A stretch of 61,721 nt of DNA from Comamonadaceae bacterium (GCA_013297925.1 JAAFJC010000012.1:1-61721); one strand, 5' to 3'; positions 1-9,618 are shown, counted from the first letter of the stretch. Notes: generated by a model not told the origin, from the letters alone. Numbers and translations: made by a program.

Positions 1-76
1 AAAACGGTTAAAATACGCAGTTGTTCCAGAAATACAAGCAAGTCGCGCAAGCGCTGGCTTTGAAGAGAGAAATTCC

Positions 77-553
77 ATGGCTGTTGTTGTTAATAAACCC
101 CTTCCAGAATTCGAAATCAACGCCACAGGAGGCCTTAAAGTCACTAACCAGAGCCACATCGGTCAAGTCATGGTGCTGTATTTCTACCCGAAAGACAACA
201 CCCCCGGCTGCACGACCGAGGCAATGCAGTTTCGTGACAAATACAAAGATTTCGTCAAAGCAGGTGCTGTGGTCTTCGGTGTGAGCCGCGACAACATGAA
301 ATCGCATGACGAATTCAAAGCCAAGCTGGAATTGCCTTTTGAGCTGATCGCCGATACGGAAGAAAAGCTCTGCCACGGCTTCGGCGTGGTGAAAAACAAG
401 ATCATGTATGGCAAAAAAGTCAAAGGCATCGAGCGCAGCACCTTCTTGGTCGGCGCAGATGGTGTTTTGAAGCAAGAATGGCGCGGCCTGAAAGTGCCCG
501 GCCATGTGGAAGAAGTGCTCAAAGCAGTGAAAGCGCTGAAAAAAGCGGCTTGA
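77..553 (+). CDS. bcp: Thioredoxin-dependent peroxiredoxin (Bcp/PrxQ family)
   Basis: Cytoplasmic peroxidase of 158 aa reducing hydroperoxides with thioredoxin as electron donor. The thioredoxin-fold segment YFYPKDNTPGCTTEA carries the peroxidatic Cys45. Many PrxQ proteins have the resolving Cys five residues later; here that position is Met50, and the only other candidate is Cys99 (EKLCHGFG), fitting the BCP subgroup with its resolving Cys in a later helix, or a 1-Cys enzyme. The ATG is preceded by AGAGAGAA at a suitable distance. The gene stands alone, codirectional with the PIN-PhoH gene, which has its own promoter region. Family assignment is firm; the resolving mechanism is inferred. Confidence 0.93.
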   Translation: MAVVVNKPLPEFEINATGGLKVTNQSHIGQVMVLYFYPKDNTPGCTTEAMQFRDKYKDFVKAGAVVFGVSRDNMKSHDEFKAKLELPFELIADTEEKLCHGFGVVKNKIMYGKKVKGIERSTFLVGADGVLKQEWRGLKVPGHVEEVLKAVKALKKAA

Positions 554-655
554 TTTTTTTGGTACATTGACTCATAAGTCATTGTCACTGCTCACTTTTT
601 GCTAGCAAGCTGCGTTTTTTATAGCAAGCTAGCTACCTCTGAAAAAATATTTTCC

Positions 656-683
656 TTGCACTGACACACAGCTTGTGTATAGT
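656..683 (+). promoter_or_regulatory. Sigma70-type promoter candidate
   Basis: TTGCAC (656-661), a 16-nt spacer and TATAGT (678-683) make a good sigma70 promoter. A transcript would begin near 690 and meet the terminator hairpin at 747-780 before the phoH-like gene at 860. Confidence 0.6.
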
Positions 684-689
684 GGGTGC

Positions 690-780
690 TATGAATTTGA
701 TATTGACGCGGGAAACACTCCCTGTCACTGCTGAAGACACCAATGAAGCCACGCGGGTTGCCGGGTGGCTTTTTTGTTTT
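690..780 (+). ncRNA. Candidate short RNA or attenuated leader upstream of phoH-like gene
   Basis: A promoter-like sequence ends at 683 and an intrinsic terminator ends at 780, so a short transcript of about 90 nt is predicted. It lies wholly in the 5' region of the PIN-PhoH gene and could be an independent small RNA or a leader controlling read-through. Sequence inside includes a small GGGA/TCCC hairpin and two ACGCGGG direct repeats, at about 709 and within the terminator stem. I do not recognise a named family. Confidence 0.4.
747..780 (+). terminator. Rho-independent terminator
   Basis: Stem AGCCACGCGG (747-756) pairs with CCGGGTGGCT (761-770) with one G-G mismatch and a GTTG loop, followed by a T-rich tract (TTTTTTGTTTT). 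It precedes the phoH-like start at 860, so it acts as an upstream terminator or attenuator. Confidence 0.7.
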
Positions 781-859
781 TCGCGCCGGGTTGTGCGCGG
801 CTTCACTGAATCAATTCAGACCACCTTTTCATCAACCCCACCCAAGAGCTGTACCCACT

Positions 860-2584
860 ATGCCTCTGCCTCCCGCCCCCCTCCAGCGCGCCGCCTTGCT
901 CGCCCCCGATGCTTACGACGCACCAGCTCGTTCTTCACGAGGAGGCCGCAAGAGCGCCGCCTCTGAGTTTGAAGAGAGCAGTTCCCCAACTCAAGATATG
1001 GAACTCTTTGACCGCGCAGGCGGCGGCGCACCCGATGCGCTGGAAGAGACGCAAGCTTTGCTAGAAGCGGTTTCTGGCAAATCTAAAGCGAAATCGGCAG
1101 ATAGCCGGCATAAAGACAGCGCGAGTAGCTATTCTATTAATAGCAAGCAAAGCGCAGCCGCCCCCGCCAAGTCCATCCGCAAAAAGAGCACTGGCCCGGC
1201 CAAGCTCTTTGTGCTCGACACCAATGTGTTGCTGCACGATCCGATGAGCCTTTTCCGCTTCGAAGAGCATGATATTTATCTGCCGATGATCGTGCTGGAA
1301 GAGCTCGATGGTCACAAGAAAGGCATGACGGAAGTCGCTCGCAACGCGCGGCAAATCTCGCGCGCTTTGGATGCGCTCGCCGCCGTGCAAGGTGCAGACA
1401 TGAAGGATGGCTTGAAGCTCGATGTCACAGGGCATCGCGAAGCCGTAGGACGCTTGTTTTTCCAAACGCAGGTGATCAATTCCAACCTGCCCGCTGCGCT
1501 GCCGCAAGGCAAGGCCGATAACCAAATTCTCGGCGTGGTGGCGGGGCTGGGTGAGCTGCACAAAGGCAGAGATGTTGTCTTGGTGTCCAAAGACATCAAC
1601 ATGCGCGTCAAAGCCCGCGCCCTCGGCCTGCCCACTGATGATTATCAAAACGACAAAACGCTGGACGACGGCGATTTGCTCTACACCGGCAGCTTGGCTT
1701 TGCCTGCAGACTTTTGGGACAAGCATGGCAAGACGGCTGAGAGCTGGCAGAGCGGCGGCCATTCGTTTTATCGCATCAGCGGCCCCATCGTGCCGCAATT
1801 GCTGATAAACCAGTTCGTCTATTTCGAAACGCCCGGCGAGCCATCGCTCTATGCGCGCGTGACCGAGATTCGCGGCAAGACAGCCGTGCTCAAAACGCTC
1901 AAAGATTACGGCCACGCGAAAAACGCCGTCTGGGGCGTAACCACGCGCAACCGCGAGCAAAGCTATGCGATGAATTTGCTGATGGATCCCGATGTCGATC
2001 TCGTCACGCTCGCTGGCACAGCTGGCACAGGCAAAACGCTGATGGCGCTCGCCGCCGGCCTGTGCCAAGTGCTCGATGAGCGCCGCTACACCGAAATCAT
2101 CATGACCCGTGCCACAGTCAGCGTGGGCGAAGACATCGGCTTCCTTCCCGGTACCGAAGAAGAAAAAATGGGCCCTTGGATGGGCGCGCTCGATGATAAC
2201 TTGGAGTTCCTCACCAAGAACGACGGCGGCAATGCCGGCGAATGGGGCCGTGCTGCCACCAACGAACTGATCCGCTCCAAGATCAAAATCAAGAGCATGA
2301 ACTTCATGCGCGGCCGCACCTTCTTGAACAAATACGTGATCATCGACGAGGCGCAAAACTTAACGCCCAAGCAGATGAAAACGCTGATCACCCGCGCTGG
2401 CCCTGGCACGAAGATCGTCTGCATGGGTAACCTTGCGCAGATCGACACGCCTTACCTCACAGAAGGCTCAAGCGGTATGACATTCGCGGTGGATAAATTC
2501 AAAGGCTGGCCGCATGGGGGGCACATCACGTTGGCACGTGGTGAGCGTTCTCGGTTGGCGGATTTTGCGAGTGAAGTGTTGTGA
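860..2584 (+). CDS. PIN domain-PhoH ATPase fusion (PhoH2/YlaK type)
   Basis: Cytoplasmic 574-aa protein joining an N-terminal PIN ribonuclease-like domain (KLFVLDTNVLLHD, acidic Asp near 120) to a C-terminal PhoH P-loop ATPase (Walker A AGTAGTGKT near 385, Walker B IIDEAQN near 496). Such fusions are thought to be RNA helicase/ribonucleases. The reading frame opens earlier, at 743, but that ATG lies inside a terminator hairpin; ATG 860 (MPLPPAPLQ) is preferred although its ribosome site is weak. A repeat copy (1104-1144) encodes part of the low-complexity linker before the PIN domain, about residues 82-95. Family call is firm; substrate unknown. Confidence 0.92.
   Translation: MPLPPAPLQRAALLAPDAYDAPARSSRGGRKSAASEFEESSSPTQDMELFDRAGGGAPDALEETQALLEAVSGKSKAKSADSRHKDSASSYSINSKQSAAAPAKSIRKKSTGPAKLFVLDTNVLLHDPMSLFRFEEHDIYLPMIVLEELDGHKKGMTEVARNARQISRALDALAAVQGADMKDGLKLDVTGHREAVGRLFFQTQVINSNLPAALPQGKADNQILGVVAGLGELHKGRDVVLVSKDINMRVKARALGLPTDDYQNDKTLDDGDLLYTGSLALPADFWDKHGKTAESWQSGGHSFYRISGPIVPQLLINQFVYFETPGEPSLYARVTEIRGKTAVLKTLKDYGHAKNAVWGVTTRNREQSYAMNLLMDPDVDLVTLAGTAGTGKTLMALAAGLCQVLDERRYTEIIMTRATVSVGEDIGFLPGTEEEKMGPWMGALDDNLEFLTKNDGGNAGEWGRAATNELIRSKIKIKSMNFMRGRTFLNKYVIIDEAQNLTPKQMKTLITRAGPGTKIVCMGNLAQIDTPYLTEGSSGMTFAVDKFKGWPHGGHITLARGERSRLADFASEVL
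1104..1144 (-). repeat. 41-nt interspersed repeat, copy 1 (in phoH-like gene)
   Basis: On the minus strand it reads as the family consensus: an ATAGC-ended AT palindrome, CTCGCGC, then TTTATGCCGGC. It is read through in frame in a Ser/Lys-rich linker. Confidence 0.8.
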
Positions 2585-2881
2585 TTTGAGCCGTGCTTGG
2601 CGAACTGTGGCCGGTGCTTGACGCAATCGTCGCAGCCTCATGAGTCACCGCAGCGAGTTACGCGGCACTTGCCGCGTGATTTGACGATACGCTGCGCTGC
2701 CAAAATCGGCAGCGCCAATTGCGTCAATCACAGGCCGTTGGCTGGCGAGGGAAGTTCCAGTGTCAGTGCGTCAATCGTGTTGGCAGCCGCTCTGTGCAAA
2801 AAGCAATGCACAGAACGCTACAAATAACGGAGCGCCTCGCGCAATCAATATGCCAGCTAGCAGCCCAAAGACTTTAGATGT
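2585..2881. other. Intergenic region with short hairpin and a repeat copy
   Basis: The 297 nt between the phoH-like gene and the M20 gene hold a perfect 8-bp stem with a 2-nt loop (2660-2677, ACGCGGCA/TGCCGCGT), without a T tract, and repeat copy 2 at 2817-2857. Small open frames here show no family resemblance. Confidence 0.6.
2817..2857 (+). repeat. 41-nt interspersed repeat, copy 2 (intergenic)
   Basis: Degenerate on the palindrome side (GCTACAAATAACGGAGC) but clear in GCGCCTCGCGCA and ATGCCAGC. It ends 24 nt before the M20 start, so it lies in that gene's promoter or leader. Confidence 0.65.
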
Positions 2882-4219
2882 ATGCTTGCATTCATGCCTT
2901 CAAATCCAGACTCTAACCAACTGCTTTCCGTCATCGCAGCTCGCCGCGAAGAAGTGACTGCGCTCACGCAAGAGCTGATCCGTATTCCGACAATTAATCC
3001 ACCAGGCGATGCTTATGAAGCCTGCGCGCGTTTTCTCGGTGAGCGATTAAAGAAGCGAGGCTTCGTAGTTGAATACATCCGTGCAGAGGGCGCTCCGGGG
3101 GATAGCGATTCCCATCCTCGAACGAACGTGGTGGCGCGGTACGAGGGCAAGGGCGCTGAAGGAAACGGCGAATGCGTGCATTTCAACAGCCATATCGATG
3201 TGGTCGAGCCCGGCAGTGGTTGGACGTTTGAGCCCTTTGGCGGGCAAGTCAAAGACAGTAAGGTGTATGGGCGCGGGGCTTGCGATATGAAGGGCGGGCT
3301 CGCTTCTTCAGTGATCGCTTGCGAGGCACTGATTGACAGCGGAATAGCGTTCAACGGCACGCTAGAGATCAGCGGCACGGTGGATGAAGAATCGGGTGGC
3401 TATGCGGGTGTGGGCTATCTCGCGGAGAAAGGTTATTTTTCCAAGCCGCGCGTGCATCATGTGATCATTCCCGAGCCGCTCGGCGTGGATCGGATATGTC
3501 TGGGGCATCGGGGTGTGTATTGGGCAGAAGTGGAAACCAAAGGTCGCATCGCTCATGGCTCGATGCCTTTCCTTGGCGATAGCGCGATCAATCACATGAG
3601 TGCGTTTATTCATTTGCTGGAAACAAAGCTACAGCCTGTGCTGGCGAATCGGCGCACGAGCGAGCCGGTGGAGCCGCCGGGCGCGAGAGTTTCCACGCTC
3701 AACGTGAACAGCATTCACGGCGGGCAGGTGGAGCAGCGCTATGCGAATGATGCGCGTGGCTGGCCAACGATGGATACGCCTGCGCCCGTGGTGGCGCACA
3801 GCTGCCGTGCCGTGCTCGATCGCCGTTTCATCGCAGAGGAAAAATTAGAAGACGTGAAGCGTGAAATCTTGGAGATGCTGCAAGAGCTGCAACGCACGCG
3901 CCCCGGCTTTGATTTCAATATCCGAGAGATCATGAGCTTCGTGCCCACCGCCACGCCGAAAGATGCGCCAGTGGTGGATGCCACAGCGCGCGCAATCGCT
4001 CGCGTATTAGGCCGTGAGCCCAGCTACATCTCCAGCCCCGGCACGTATGATCAGAAGCACATTGTGCGCACAGGCAAGCTGCATGATGTGATCGCCTATG
4101 GCCCAGGTATCTTGGATTTAGCGCATCAGCCCGATGAGTATGTGGGGATTGATGAGCTCGTGCAGTCTGCGCAAATCATGGCTTTGGCATCGCTGCGGTT
4201 GATGAAGGTATCGGTGTGA
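2882..4219 (+). CDS. M20-family deacylase (ArgE/DapE-like)
   Basis: Zinc-dependent amide hydrolase of 445 aa in the acetylornithine deacetylase / succinyl-diaminopimelate desuccinylase superfamily. Metal and catalytic positions are visible: SHIDVV (His104, Asp106), GACDMKGG (Asp135), VDEESGG (Glu169/170), IIPEP (Glu198) and a C-terminal LAHQPDE. The exact substrate cannot be told; no arginine or lysine biosynthesis genes are adjacent. ATG 2894 (MPSNPDS) is an equally plausible start. Cytoplasmic; monocistronic by context. Confidence 0.88.
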   Translation: MLAFMPSNPDSNQLLSVIAARREEVTALTQELIRIPTINPPGDAYEACARFLGERLKKRGFVVEYIRAEGAPGDSDSHPRTNVVARYEGKGAEGNGECVHFNSHIDVVEPGSGWTFEPFGGQVKDSKVYGRGACDMKGGLASSVIACEALIDSGIAFNGTLEISGTVDEESGGYAGVGYLAEKGYFSKPRVHHVIIPEPLGVDRICLGHRGVYWAEVETKGRIAHGSMPFLGDSAINHMSAFIHLLETKLQPVLANRRTSEPVEPPGARVSTLNVNSIHGGQVEQRYANDARGWPTMDTPAPVVAHSCRAVLDRRFIAEEKLEDVKREILEMLQELQRTRPGFDFNIREIMSFVPTATPKDAPVVDATARAIARVLGREPSYISSPGTYDQKHIVRTGKLHDVIAYGPGILDLAHQPDEYVGIDELVQSAQIMALASLRLMKVSV

Positions 4220-4265
4220 TTTCTCAAGCGTCGCTGCAGTGATTTTTACACGAAAAACCGCATCT

Positions 4266-4306
4266 CGCCGGCATGAAATATGCGCGGAGCGCTATCAAAT
4301 TTGAAG
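4266..4306 (-). repeat. 41-nt interspersed repeat, copy 3 (supplies attH-like stop)
   Basis: Minus-strand order is ATTTGATAGCGCTCCGCGCA then TTTCATGCCGGC. The TGA of the AT-rich arm is the stop codon of the attH-like gene (4295-4297), so the last codons of that gene lie in the repeat. Confidence 0.8.
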
Positions 4307-5356
4307 TCTTCCAGCGTAGCCCGTCATCTCCAGATAGCCTCGCCCAACGAGTTTGCCTTGCGCATCCAGCAAGTCAGCCAAGCCCTCCCAATAGACGGTG
4401 CCGGTGGAGCTGCGGCTATCGAGCTCCTGCGAGTTCATCAGTGAGCGTGCAGTGAATGTGCCGCGTGATGTGTTCACTTGCCATTGCATGGGGTAGCGTC
4501 CGCCGCTACTGGGGCTTTGCCAGATGTCTCCCGCCTTGAATTCGACCTCTGACGGCTTGAAAATCGTGGTGGACGCTTGATCGCGGAAACTTCCGCCTGC
4601 CCAAAGCGCTGAGCCGTCTTTGCGGCGCAATTGAAAGGCGGTGAGGCTGCTGCCGTCAAGCAGGTTCATGCCGATCCAATCCCAGCCCACCGCTTCGGGG
4701 TGCAGGATTTCTTCGCTCCATTCATGATCGAGCCAGGCGATGCCTTGCTGCACTTGGGTTTGCTTGGCCGAGTGTGTGATGCTGCCAGTAGCGCTGAGCT
4801 GCGGCTGGCTGTAATAGTAGCTGGCTTGTTTGTCTTCCGGGCCTTTGCGGGAGAGGCCTTGATTGCCTTGCAAAAGTAGCGGCTGCTTGGGGGTGAACTG
4901 CAGATCGAAGCTGAAGTCTCGTGAGCTGATTCGGCTGGTGTATGTGGCGTCTGCGTTGCGCTTGAGCGTCCAATCGCGCAGCTTCACGTCGGTCGTTTGT
5001 TCGCTCGCCTGCGCGATGCCAAAGCCTGCGCGGGCGATGCGTTGGTCGTGCCAGTGCTTGTGCGCGTTGATGTCGGTGAGTGCAGCATGCGCGAAGAGGA
5101 GTTGCTTGGCGGCAAAGCGAGAGTTGAGTGATTGCGCTGCGTCGATGCGGGAGCGGAAGAAGGTGATTTGGTAGCCGAGCAAGCGCGGTTGGCTCGGTGT
5201 GCCTGCATCGGCATAGCCGGTGAGATACCACCACTCGGTGCGAAATTCGGGGTGGGAGCCGTGATCGCGCGGGAAAGCCAGAGTTTTGGCAGGCAGGGCA
5301 AGTGCATTGCGCCAAGCCAGCAGCGCGGGAGAAAGAAGTGCAGCGCGGCGCAGCAT
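4295..5356 (-). CDS. AttH/CrtC-like lipocalin-fold secreted protein
   Basis: 353-aa protein of the AttH / carotenoid 1,2-hydratase-like family. It has an N-terminal signal ([20 protein letters not shown]) and motifs typical of the family: EWWYLTG near 42, FFRSRID, FAHAALTD, and WLDHEWS then GWDWIGMNL in the C-terminal half. The ATG overlaps the TGA of the upstream permease (TGATG at 5356), so translation is coupled. With the permease and ATPase it forms an AttEFGH-like set, where AttH is the exported partner; real carotenoid hydratase activity is unlikely without other crt genes. The stop codon lies in an interspersed repeat. Confidence 0.85.
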   Translation of the reverse strand: MLRRAALLSPALLAWRNALALPAKTLAFPRDHGSHPEFRTEWWYLTGYADAGTPSQPRLLGYQITFFRSRIDAAQSLNSRFAAKQLLFAHAALTDINAHKHWHDQRIARAGFGIAQASEQTTDVKLRDWTLKRNADATYTSRISSRDFSFDLQFTPKQPLLLQGNQGLSRKGPEDKQASYYYSQPQLSATGSITHSAKQTQVQQGIAWLDHEWSEEILHPEAVGWDWIGMNLLDGSSLTAFQLRRKDGSALWAGGSFRDQASTTIFKPSEVEFKAGDIWQSPSSGGRYPMQWQVNTSRGTFTARSLMNSQELDSRSSTGTVYWEGLADLLDAQGKLVGRGYLEMTGYAGRLQI

Positions 5357-7920
5357 CACCAATCTTCCTTCACAGCGAGCACGGCGTCGCGCGACGCTGC
5401 TGCGCGGCCTGCCAGCCATGCAGTGATGGTGCCAGCGAGCATCACGGCGGCGGCGAGATAAGCCAGGCGCAGCCAGGGAATGCTCATATCCATCGTCCAG
5501 CGGAAGCTCTGCGGGTTCACCACATGGATCAACACCAGCGAGACGAGCAGACCCAGCATGCAGCCAGCAATCGCTCCGATAGCAGTCCACGCCGCGCCTT
5601 CCAGCGCCACCACGCGGAGAATCTGCGGTTTGGTGAGCCCCAAATGCGCGAGCAGGCCAAACTCTTTTCTGCGCGAGAGCACCTGCGCTGAAAAGCTGGT
5701 GGCGATGCCAAACAGGCCAATCGCAATCGCCACAGCTTGCAGCCAATAGGTGACGGCGAAGCTGCGGTCAAACATCTTGAGCGAAATGCCGCGAATCTCT
5801 GAGCTGCTGGCAAATTCCACCAAACTAGCGAGTTGCGCATCTTGGCTAAAGAGCTGGCGCACTTGCGATTGCAAGGCTTGCTCATTGCTGCCTGCTTTCG
5901 GCCAGATCGCCAAATCATTGATGCGCGCATCGCCAGACAGCTGTATATACTGCGCATGATCGATCACCACTGAGCCAAACTGCCTCACATAATCGCGCCA
6001 CACACCCGCCACGTAAAACACTGGCGGCTTTTGATCTACTATGATTTCAGTAGCGCCTTGCGCAGGTTTTATCCCAGCTAGTAGCCATTTTTGATCATAA
6101 ATCTGACCTAGGACTGCGCCGTGGAGCTGCAGCATGGCTTCGCTCGCATACACGGGAATCGCATCGGGCACAGGCGCTTGCTTGACCTCGCTGACCAGAG
6201 GCAGCACTTTGGCCGCATCGCTCAAAGAAATGGGTCGGGCGATCAGTTGCACATCTGGCAGCGCTGTGCCCACACTCACATTGCGTAGCCTCAAACCTTG
6301 CACCCGCTCCACATCCGGCAGCGCCGCAATTCGTTGCACCACATCGGCAGGGAAATACAAACCCTGCGCCGTTTGCGTGGAAGCCGTGAGCCGCGCATAC
6401 AGCGGCGCGGGCAGCATGGTATCAAGCCAAGTGCTCACACTCACGCGAAAGCTGCTCACCATCACCGTGAGCGCCACGCCAAGGCTCAGCGCTGCCACCA
6501 CGCCGCTCACGGCGACGACTGCCACCTCGCGCATGCGTCGCGCGCGCTCCACCGCGAGCATCGGCAAAGCACGCGAAGCCACGAAAGGTGAGAGCCTGTC
6601 GTAGAGCAAGCTCACGCCCCAAGGCAGCAAGCCCATGCCGCCCACCAGCAGCAAGCCCACGGCGAGGTAAGCCGCAATCGGCATGCCAAAAAGCGGCGGT
6701 GCCAAGGAAAATACTGCGCCAAGTGCTACCAGAAGCAGAGCAAACCACGGATGGCGCTGCTTGGCTTGCACGATGCCTAAGCCCTTGAGCGTTTGCGCCA
6801 GCGGCAGGCTTTGCGCTGCACGCGCCGGCCACCAAGCACCAACCGCAGCAGCGAGCCAGCCCAAAGCGCCATACACCAGCGCCGCCCCAGCGCTCCATTG
6901 CAAAGGCGGCGTTGCGCCTGAAAAATAGCCGCCACCCAAATCACCGCCCAGCGCTTGGAGCCCGAGCGATGCGAGTGCCGTGCCCAAGGCAATGCCCAGC
7001 GCCGCACCGACTGCGCCCAGCAAGCTCGCCTCAACTAACACCAGCCGCAAGCGCTGCTTGGCCGTGAGCCCCAGCACGCCGAGCAAAGCCAGCTGCTGCC
7101 CGCGCTTGGCCACAGCGAGCGTGAGCACGGAATACACGAGAAACGCGCCGGTAAACAGCGCTACGAGCGAGAGCACCGTCATGTTCACCCGGTAAGCACG
7201 CGAGAGCTGATCGGTGCGCTCGTTCGCGTCATCAGGCTTGGCGAGAAGCAAGCCTGGGGGCAGTTGCACAGAAGATAGCGATGCACCTGAATTCAAGCGC
7301 AGATCAATCCGGCTGAGCTGGCCTTGCAATCCAAACGCATCTTGCATCGCCCCCAAATCCATCACGATGATCGGCGCGCCACTGGCCGCCACGCTGCCCG
7401 CGTAGGTCAGAGATTGGATGCGGTTGCCGTCCACAATGGGCAGCTCGCTGTTCCCCAATGCTTTCTGGGCTGCGGCATTTAAAAACGCTTGGCGCGGGGC
7501 AAACAATGCAAATCGCGCTGCATCCTCTTTTGGGCGGGGCATCAGTGCAGCCGCCATGGCAGGCACGCTCAGTGCATCCACACCGACAATGCGCACGCCC
7601 ACCTTCTTGCCTGATGAAGCCAGCGCATAAGTTGGGAGCTCCAGCACGGGGCTCGCCAGCGCAATAGCCTCTTGCACTGCGATCTTCTCAAAAGCCATTT
7701 CATCAAAGTTCGCCGCACCCCCCGCCGAGCGCACACTCGCATCCGGCTGCCCCTGCACTGATTGCAGCGCCGAAGAAAATTCTGAGAGTGCACTTGCGTT
7801 AATCAAATGCACAGAAAACGCCAGTGCCACGCCGAGCGAAATACTGGCCAGCGCCGCCGCGTAGCGCCAAGGATGCTGGCGCAGCTCTTGCCAAGAGAAG
7901 CTGCGTAGCAAAGAAATCAT
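5356..7920 (-). CDS. FtsX/MacB-type ABC transporter permease, duplicated
   Basis: Inner-membrane permease of 854 aa with two FtsX-like modules. It has an N-terminal membrane anchor (about 20-40), a periplasmic domain, three or more helices around 255-370, a pair near 400-450, a second large periplasmic domain (about 500-715) and three C-terminal helices. This is the layout of lipoprotein or lipid exporters and of AttFG fused into one chain. Its start overlaps the ATPase stop by 4 nt (7917-7920) and its stop overlaps the attH-like start. A repeat copy at 6038-6078 encodes about residues 614-628 ([12 protein letters not shown]) in the second periplasmic domain. Cargo unknown. Confidence 0.88.
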   Translation of the reverse strand: MISLLRSFSWQELRQHPWRYAAALASISLGVALAFSVHLINASALSEFSSALQSVQGQPDASVRSAGGAANFDEMAFEKIAVQEAIALASPVLELPTYALASSGKKVGVRIVGVDALSVPAMAAALMPRPKEDAARFALFAPRQAFLNAAAQKALGNSELPIVDGNRIQSLTYAGSVAASGAPIIVMDLGAMQDAFGLQGQLSRIDLRLNSGASLSSVQLPPGLLLAKPDDANERTDQLSRAYRVNMTVLSLVALFTGAFLVYSVLTLAVAKRGQQLALLGVLGLTAKQRLRLVLVEASLLGAVGAALGIALGTALASLGLQALGGDLGGGYFSGATPPLQWSAGAALVYGALGWLAAAVGAWWPARAAQSLPLAQTLKGLGIVQAKQRHPWFALLLVALGAVFSLAPPLFGMPIAAYLAVGLLLVGGMGLLPWGVSLLYDRLSPFVASRALPMLAVERARRMREVAVVAVSGVVAALSLGVALTVMVSSFRVSVSTWLDTMLPAPLYARLTASTQTAQGLYFPADVVQRIAALPDVERVQGLRLRNVSVGTALPDVQLIARPISLSDAAKVLPLVSEVKQAPVPDAIPVYASEAMLQLHGAVLGQIYDQKWLLAGIKPAQGATEIIVDQKPPVFYVAGVWRDYVRQFGSVVIDHAQYIQLSGDARINDLAIWPKAGSNEQALQSQVRQLFSQDAQLASLVEFASSSEIRGISLKMFDRSFAVTYWLQAVAIAIGLFGIATSFSAQVLSRRKEFGLLAHLGLTKPQILRVVALEGAAWTAIGAIAGCMLGLLVSLVLIHVVNPQSFRWTMDMSIPWLRLAYLAAAVMLAGTITAWLAGRAAASRDAVLAVKEDW
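6038..6078 (+). repeat. 41-nt interspersed repeat, copy 4 (in permease gene)
   Basis: ACTATGATTTCAGTAGC palindrome, GCCTTGCGCAG, then TTTTATCCCAGC. In frame within the periplasmic domain of the permease; similarity continues into TAGTAGCC and a T-rich stretch. Confidence 0.75.
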
Positions 7921-8591
7921 GGGCGAATGCCTTGCGCCGTGAGATGCAGCACGCGATCCGCCCGCGCTGCCGCTGCTTGCGAATGCGTCACCAGCACGAG
8001 GGCTGCGCCGCTGCTCTTGGTCTGCGCGATCAAGGCATCCATCACTTTTTCGGCTGTGCTCGGATCGAGATTGCCGGTGGGCTCATCAGCGAGCACGAGG
8101 GCGGGTGCATGCACGAGGGCGCGGGCAATGGCTACGCGCTGGAGCTGGCCGCCGGAGAGTTGTTGGGGTAGGCGCGTGCCCAAGTCATCGAGGCCGACGG
8201 CTTGCAGCATTAGATCTACGCGAGGCGCGATCTGAGCGGGCTTTTGGCCGAGAAGGAGCAAAGGCAGGCCAATGTTTTGCGCTACATCCAAATGCGGCAG
8301 TACATGAAAAGCTTGAAACACAAAGCCGACTGATTTGCGACGCCACAGCGCAAGCTGCTCATCGCTCATCGAGCCAAGATCAGCGCCTTGCACGTTGAGC
8401 GAGCCAGCATCCCAGTGATCTAAGCCCGCCATGCAGTTGAGCAGGGTAGATTTACCGACACCTGAATCACCCACGATGGCGATAAATTCGCCGCTGTTCA
8501 CAGTCAGCGAAACTTCGCTGAAAACGGTGGTTTCAGCGTAGCGCTTGGATAGAGCTTGGATATTGACGATCGGTGGCGTGTTCACAAGCAA
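7917..8591 (-). CDS. ABC transporter ATP-binding protein (LolD/MacB type)
   Basis: 224-aa ATPase energising the adjacent FtsX-type permease. Walker [10 protein letters not shown] (41-49), Q-loop VFQAFH (91-96), signature LSGGQ (145-149), Walker B LVLADE (165-170) and switch His in VTHS are all intact. First gene of a three-gene minus-strand operon (ATPase, permease, AttH-like); its last 4 nt overlap the permease start. Start ATG 8591 is assumed; about 13 nt separate it from the miaA stop upstream. Confidence 0.92.
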   Translation of the reverse strand: MLVNTPPIVNIQALSKRYAETTVFSEVSLTVNSGEFIAIVGDSGVGKSTLLNCMAGLDHWDAGSLNVQGADLGSMSDEQLALWRRKSVGFVFQAFHVLPHLDVAQNIGLPLLLLGQKPAQIAPRVDLMLQAVGLDDLGTRLPQQLSGGQLQRVAIARALVHAPALVLADEPTGNLDPSTAEKVMDALIAQTKSSGAALVLVTHSQAAAARADRVLHLTAQGIRP

Positions 8592-8604
8592 TGCGTGTTG
8601 TGGG

Positions 8605-9618
8605 TTAAGCCCAAGACTCTATCAAGTTCAGAGCATCCCGCGCTGCTGTGGGGCTGTCTGCAGCAATCACGTGTTTGTTGAACGCGGGCGGTTGCATGCT
8701 GCGCTGCCACGTGATCTGCCGTTTGGCGAGTTGGCGTGTGGCGGCGATGCCTTTGTTTTTGAGTTCAGCTTCACTGTAAAGACCGTCTAGCATGTCCCAA
8801 GTTTGCCGATAGCCTACGCAACGCATGGATGGCAAATCTAAATGCAAATCAGCGCGGGCTTTGAGTTGGCGCACTTCCTCGATCAGCCCAGCTTGAAGCA
8901 TCTGCGCAAAGCGCTGCGCAATGCGCTCGTGCAGCCAAGCGCGGCTTGCAGGCTCTAGGCTGATGATGGGCACAGATGCTATTGAATCAGTAGCGCCTCG
9001 CGCAGTATTTATGCCGGCGATCTGCTCTTTTTGATCATTTCTTTGATGAAAAAATGAGATCGGCTGACCGCTGCTGCGATGCACCTCAAGCGCACGTTGA
9101 ATGCGCTGCGAATCGTTGGGCGCGAGGCGTGCAGCGGTGACGGCATCCACCTGCGCCAGCTGCGCATGCATCGCAGGCCAGCCGAGAAGCGCGGCCTCTT
9201 CGTCAATCTGAGCGCGAATCTCAGGCGTGGCTGCGGGCATCGCATCAATACCCTCAATCAGTGCTTTGAAATACAGCATCGTGCCGCCGACGAGCAAAGC
9301 GAGTTTGCCGCGCGCGTTGATTTCCGCGGTCAAACGCGTTGCATCCTGCACAAACTGCGCTGCACTGTAGCTCTGTGTGGGATCAAGAATATCGATCAGA
9401 TGATGCGGTACGAGCGCCAGCTCTTCGCGCGTTGGCTTTGCGGTGCCAATGTCCATGCCGCGATAGACGAGTGCGGAATCCACGCTGATGATCTCTGCTG
9501 GCCAGCGTTGCGCCACCAGCATGGAGAGCGCGGATTTGCCACTCGCGGTTGGGCCCGCAATTGCAATTGCTCTGGGGCCTGCAATACCAACCGCTTTAAG
9601 TTTTGCTGAGCTTGCCAT
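8605..9618 (-). CDS. miaA: tRNA dimethylallyltransferase
   Basis: Transfers a dimethylallyl group to N6 of A37 in tRNAs reading UNN codons. 337 aa; P-loop GPTASGKS (22-29), [18 protein letters not shown] with catalytic Asp47, [18 protein letters not shown], and QRIQRALEV near 171-179. Compared with my memory of E. coli MiaA there are extra residues around 193-215, coinciding with the repeat at 8978-9018. It sits between the MFS pump gene, whose end overlaps its start by 23 nt, and the ABC operon. Its usual hfq neighbour is absent. Confidence 0.96.
   Translation of the reverse strand: MASSAKLKAVGIAGPRAIAIAGPTASGKSALSMLVAQRWPAEIISVDSALVYRGMDIGTAKPTREELALVPHHLIDILDPTQSYSAAQFVQDATRLTAEINARGKLALLVGGTMLYFKALIEGIDAMPAATPEIRAQIDEEAALLGWPAMHAQLAQVDAVTAARLAPNDSQRIQRALEVHRSSGQPISFFHQRNDQKEQIAGINTARGATDSIASVPIISLEPASRAWLHERIAQRFAQMLQAGLIEEVRQLKARADLHLDLPSMRCVGYRQTWDMLDGLYSEAELKNKGIAATRQLAKRQITWQRSMQPPAFNKHVIAADSPTAARDALNLIESWA
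8978..9018 (+). repeat. 41-nt interspersed repeat, copy 5 (in miaA)
   Basis: Near-consensus copy: GCTATTGAATCAGTAGC, GCCTCGCGCAG, TATTTATGCCGGC, followed by GATCTGC and a T-rich stretch. Translated in reverse orientation in frame as the [14 protein letters not shown] segment of MiaA. Confidence 0.9.

Noticed and set aside
590-650. Additional copy of the 41-nt repeat (GCTAGCAAGC region)
   Set aside because: Only short AT-rich palindromes match; the CGCGCAG and GCCGGC parts are absent.
1061-2356. 431-aa open frame on the minus strand opposite the PIN-PhoH gene
   Set aside because: It is the antisense shadow of a gene with clear PIN and PhoH motifs; its own translation shows no family and has biased composition.
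2597-2827. Small open frame (76 aa) between the phoH-like and M20 genes
   Set aside because: No ribosome site, no family, and it overlaps a hairpin and a repeat copy.
5357-5746. Upstream extension of the attH-like frame to 483 aa
   Set aside because: The added 130 residues lie antiphase within the permease gene and have Arg/His-rich shadow composition; the TGATG overlap and signal peptide fix the start at 5356.
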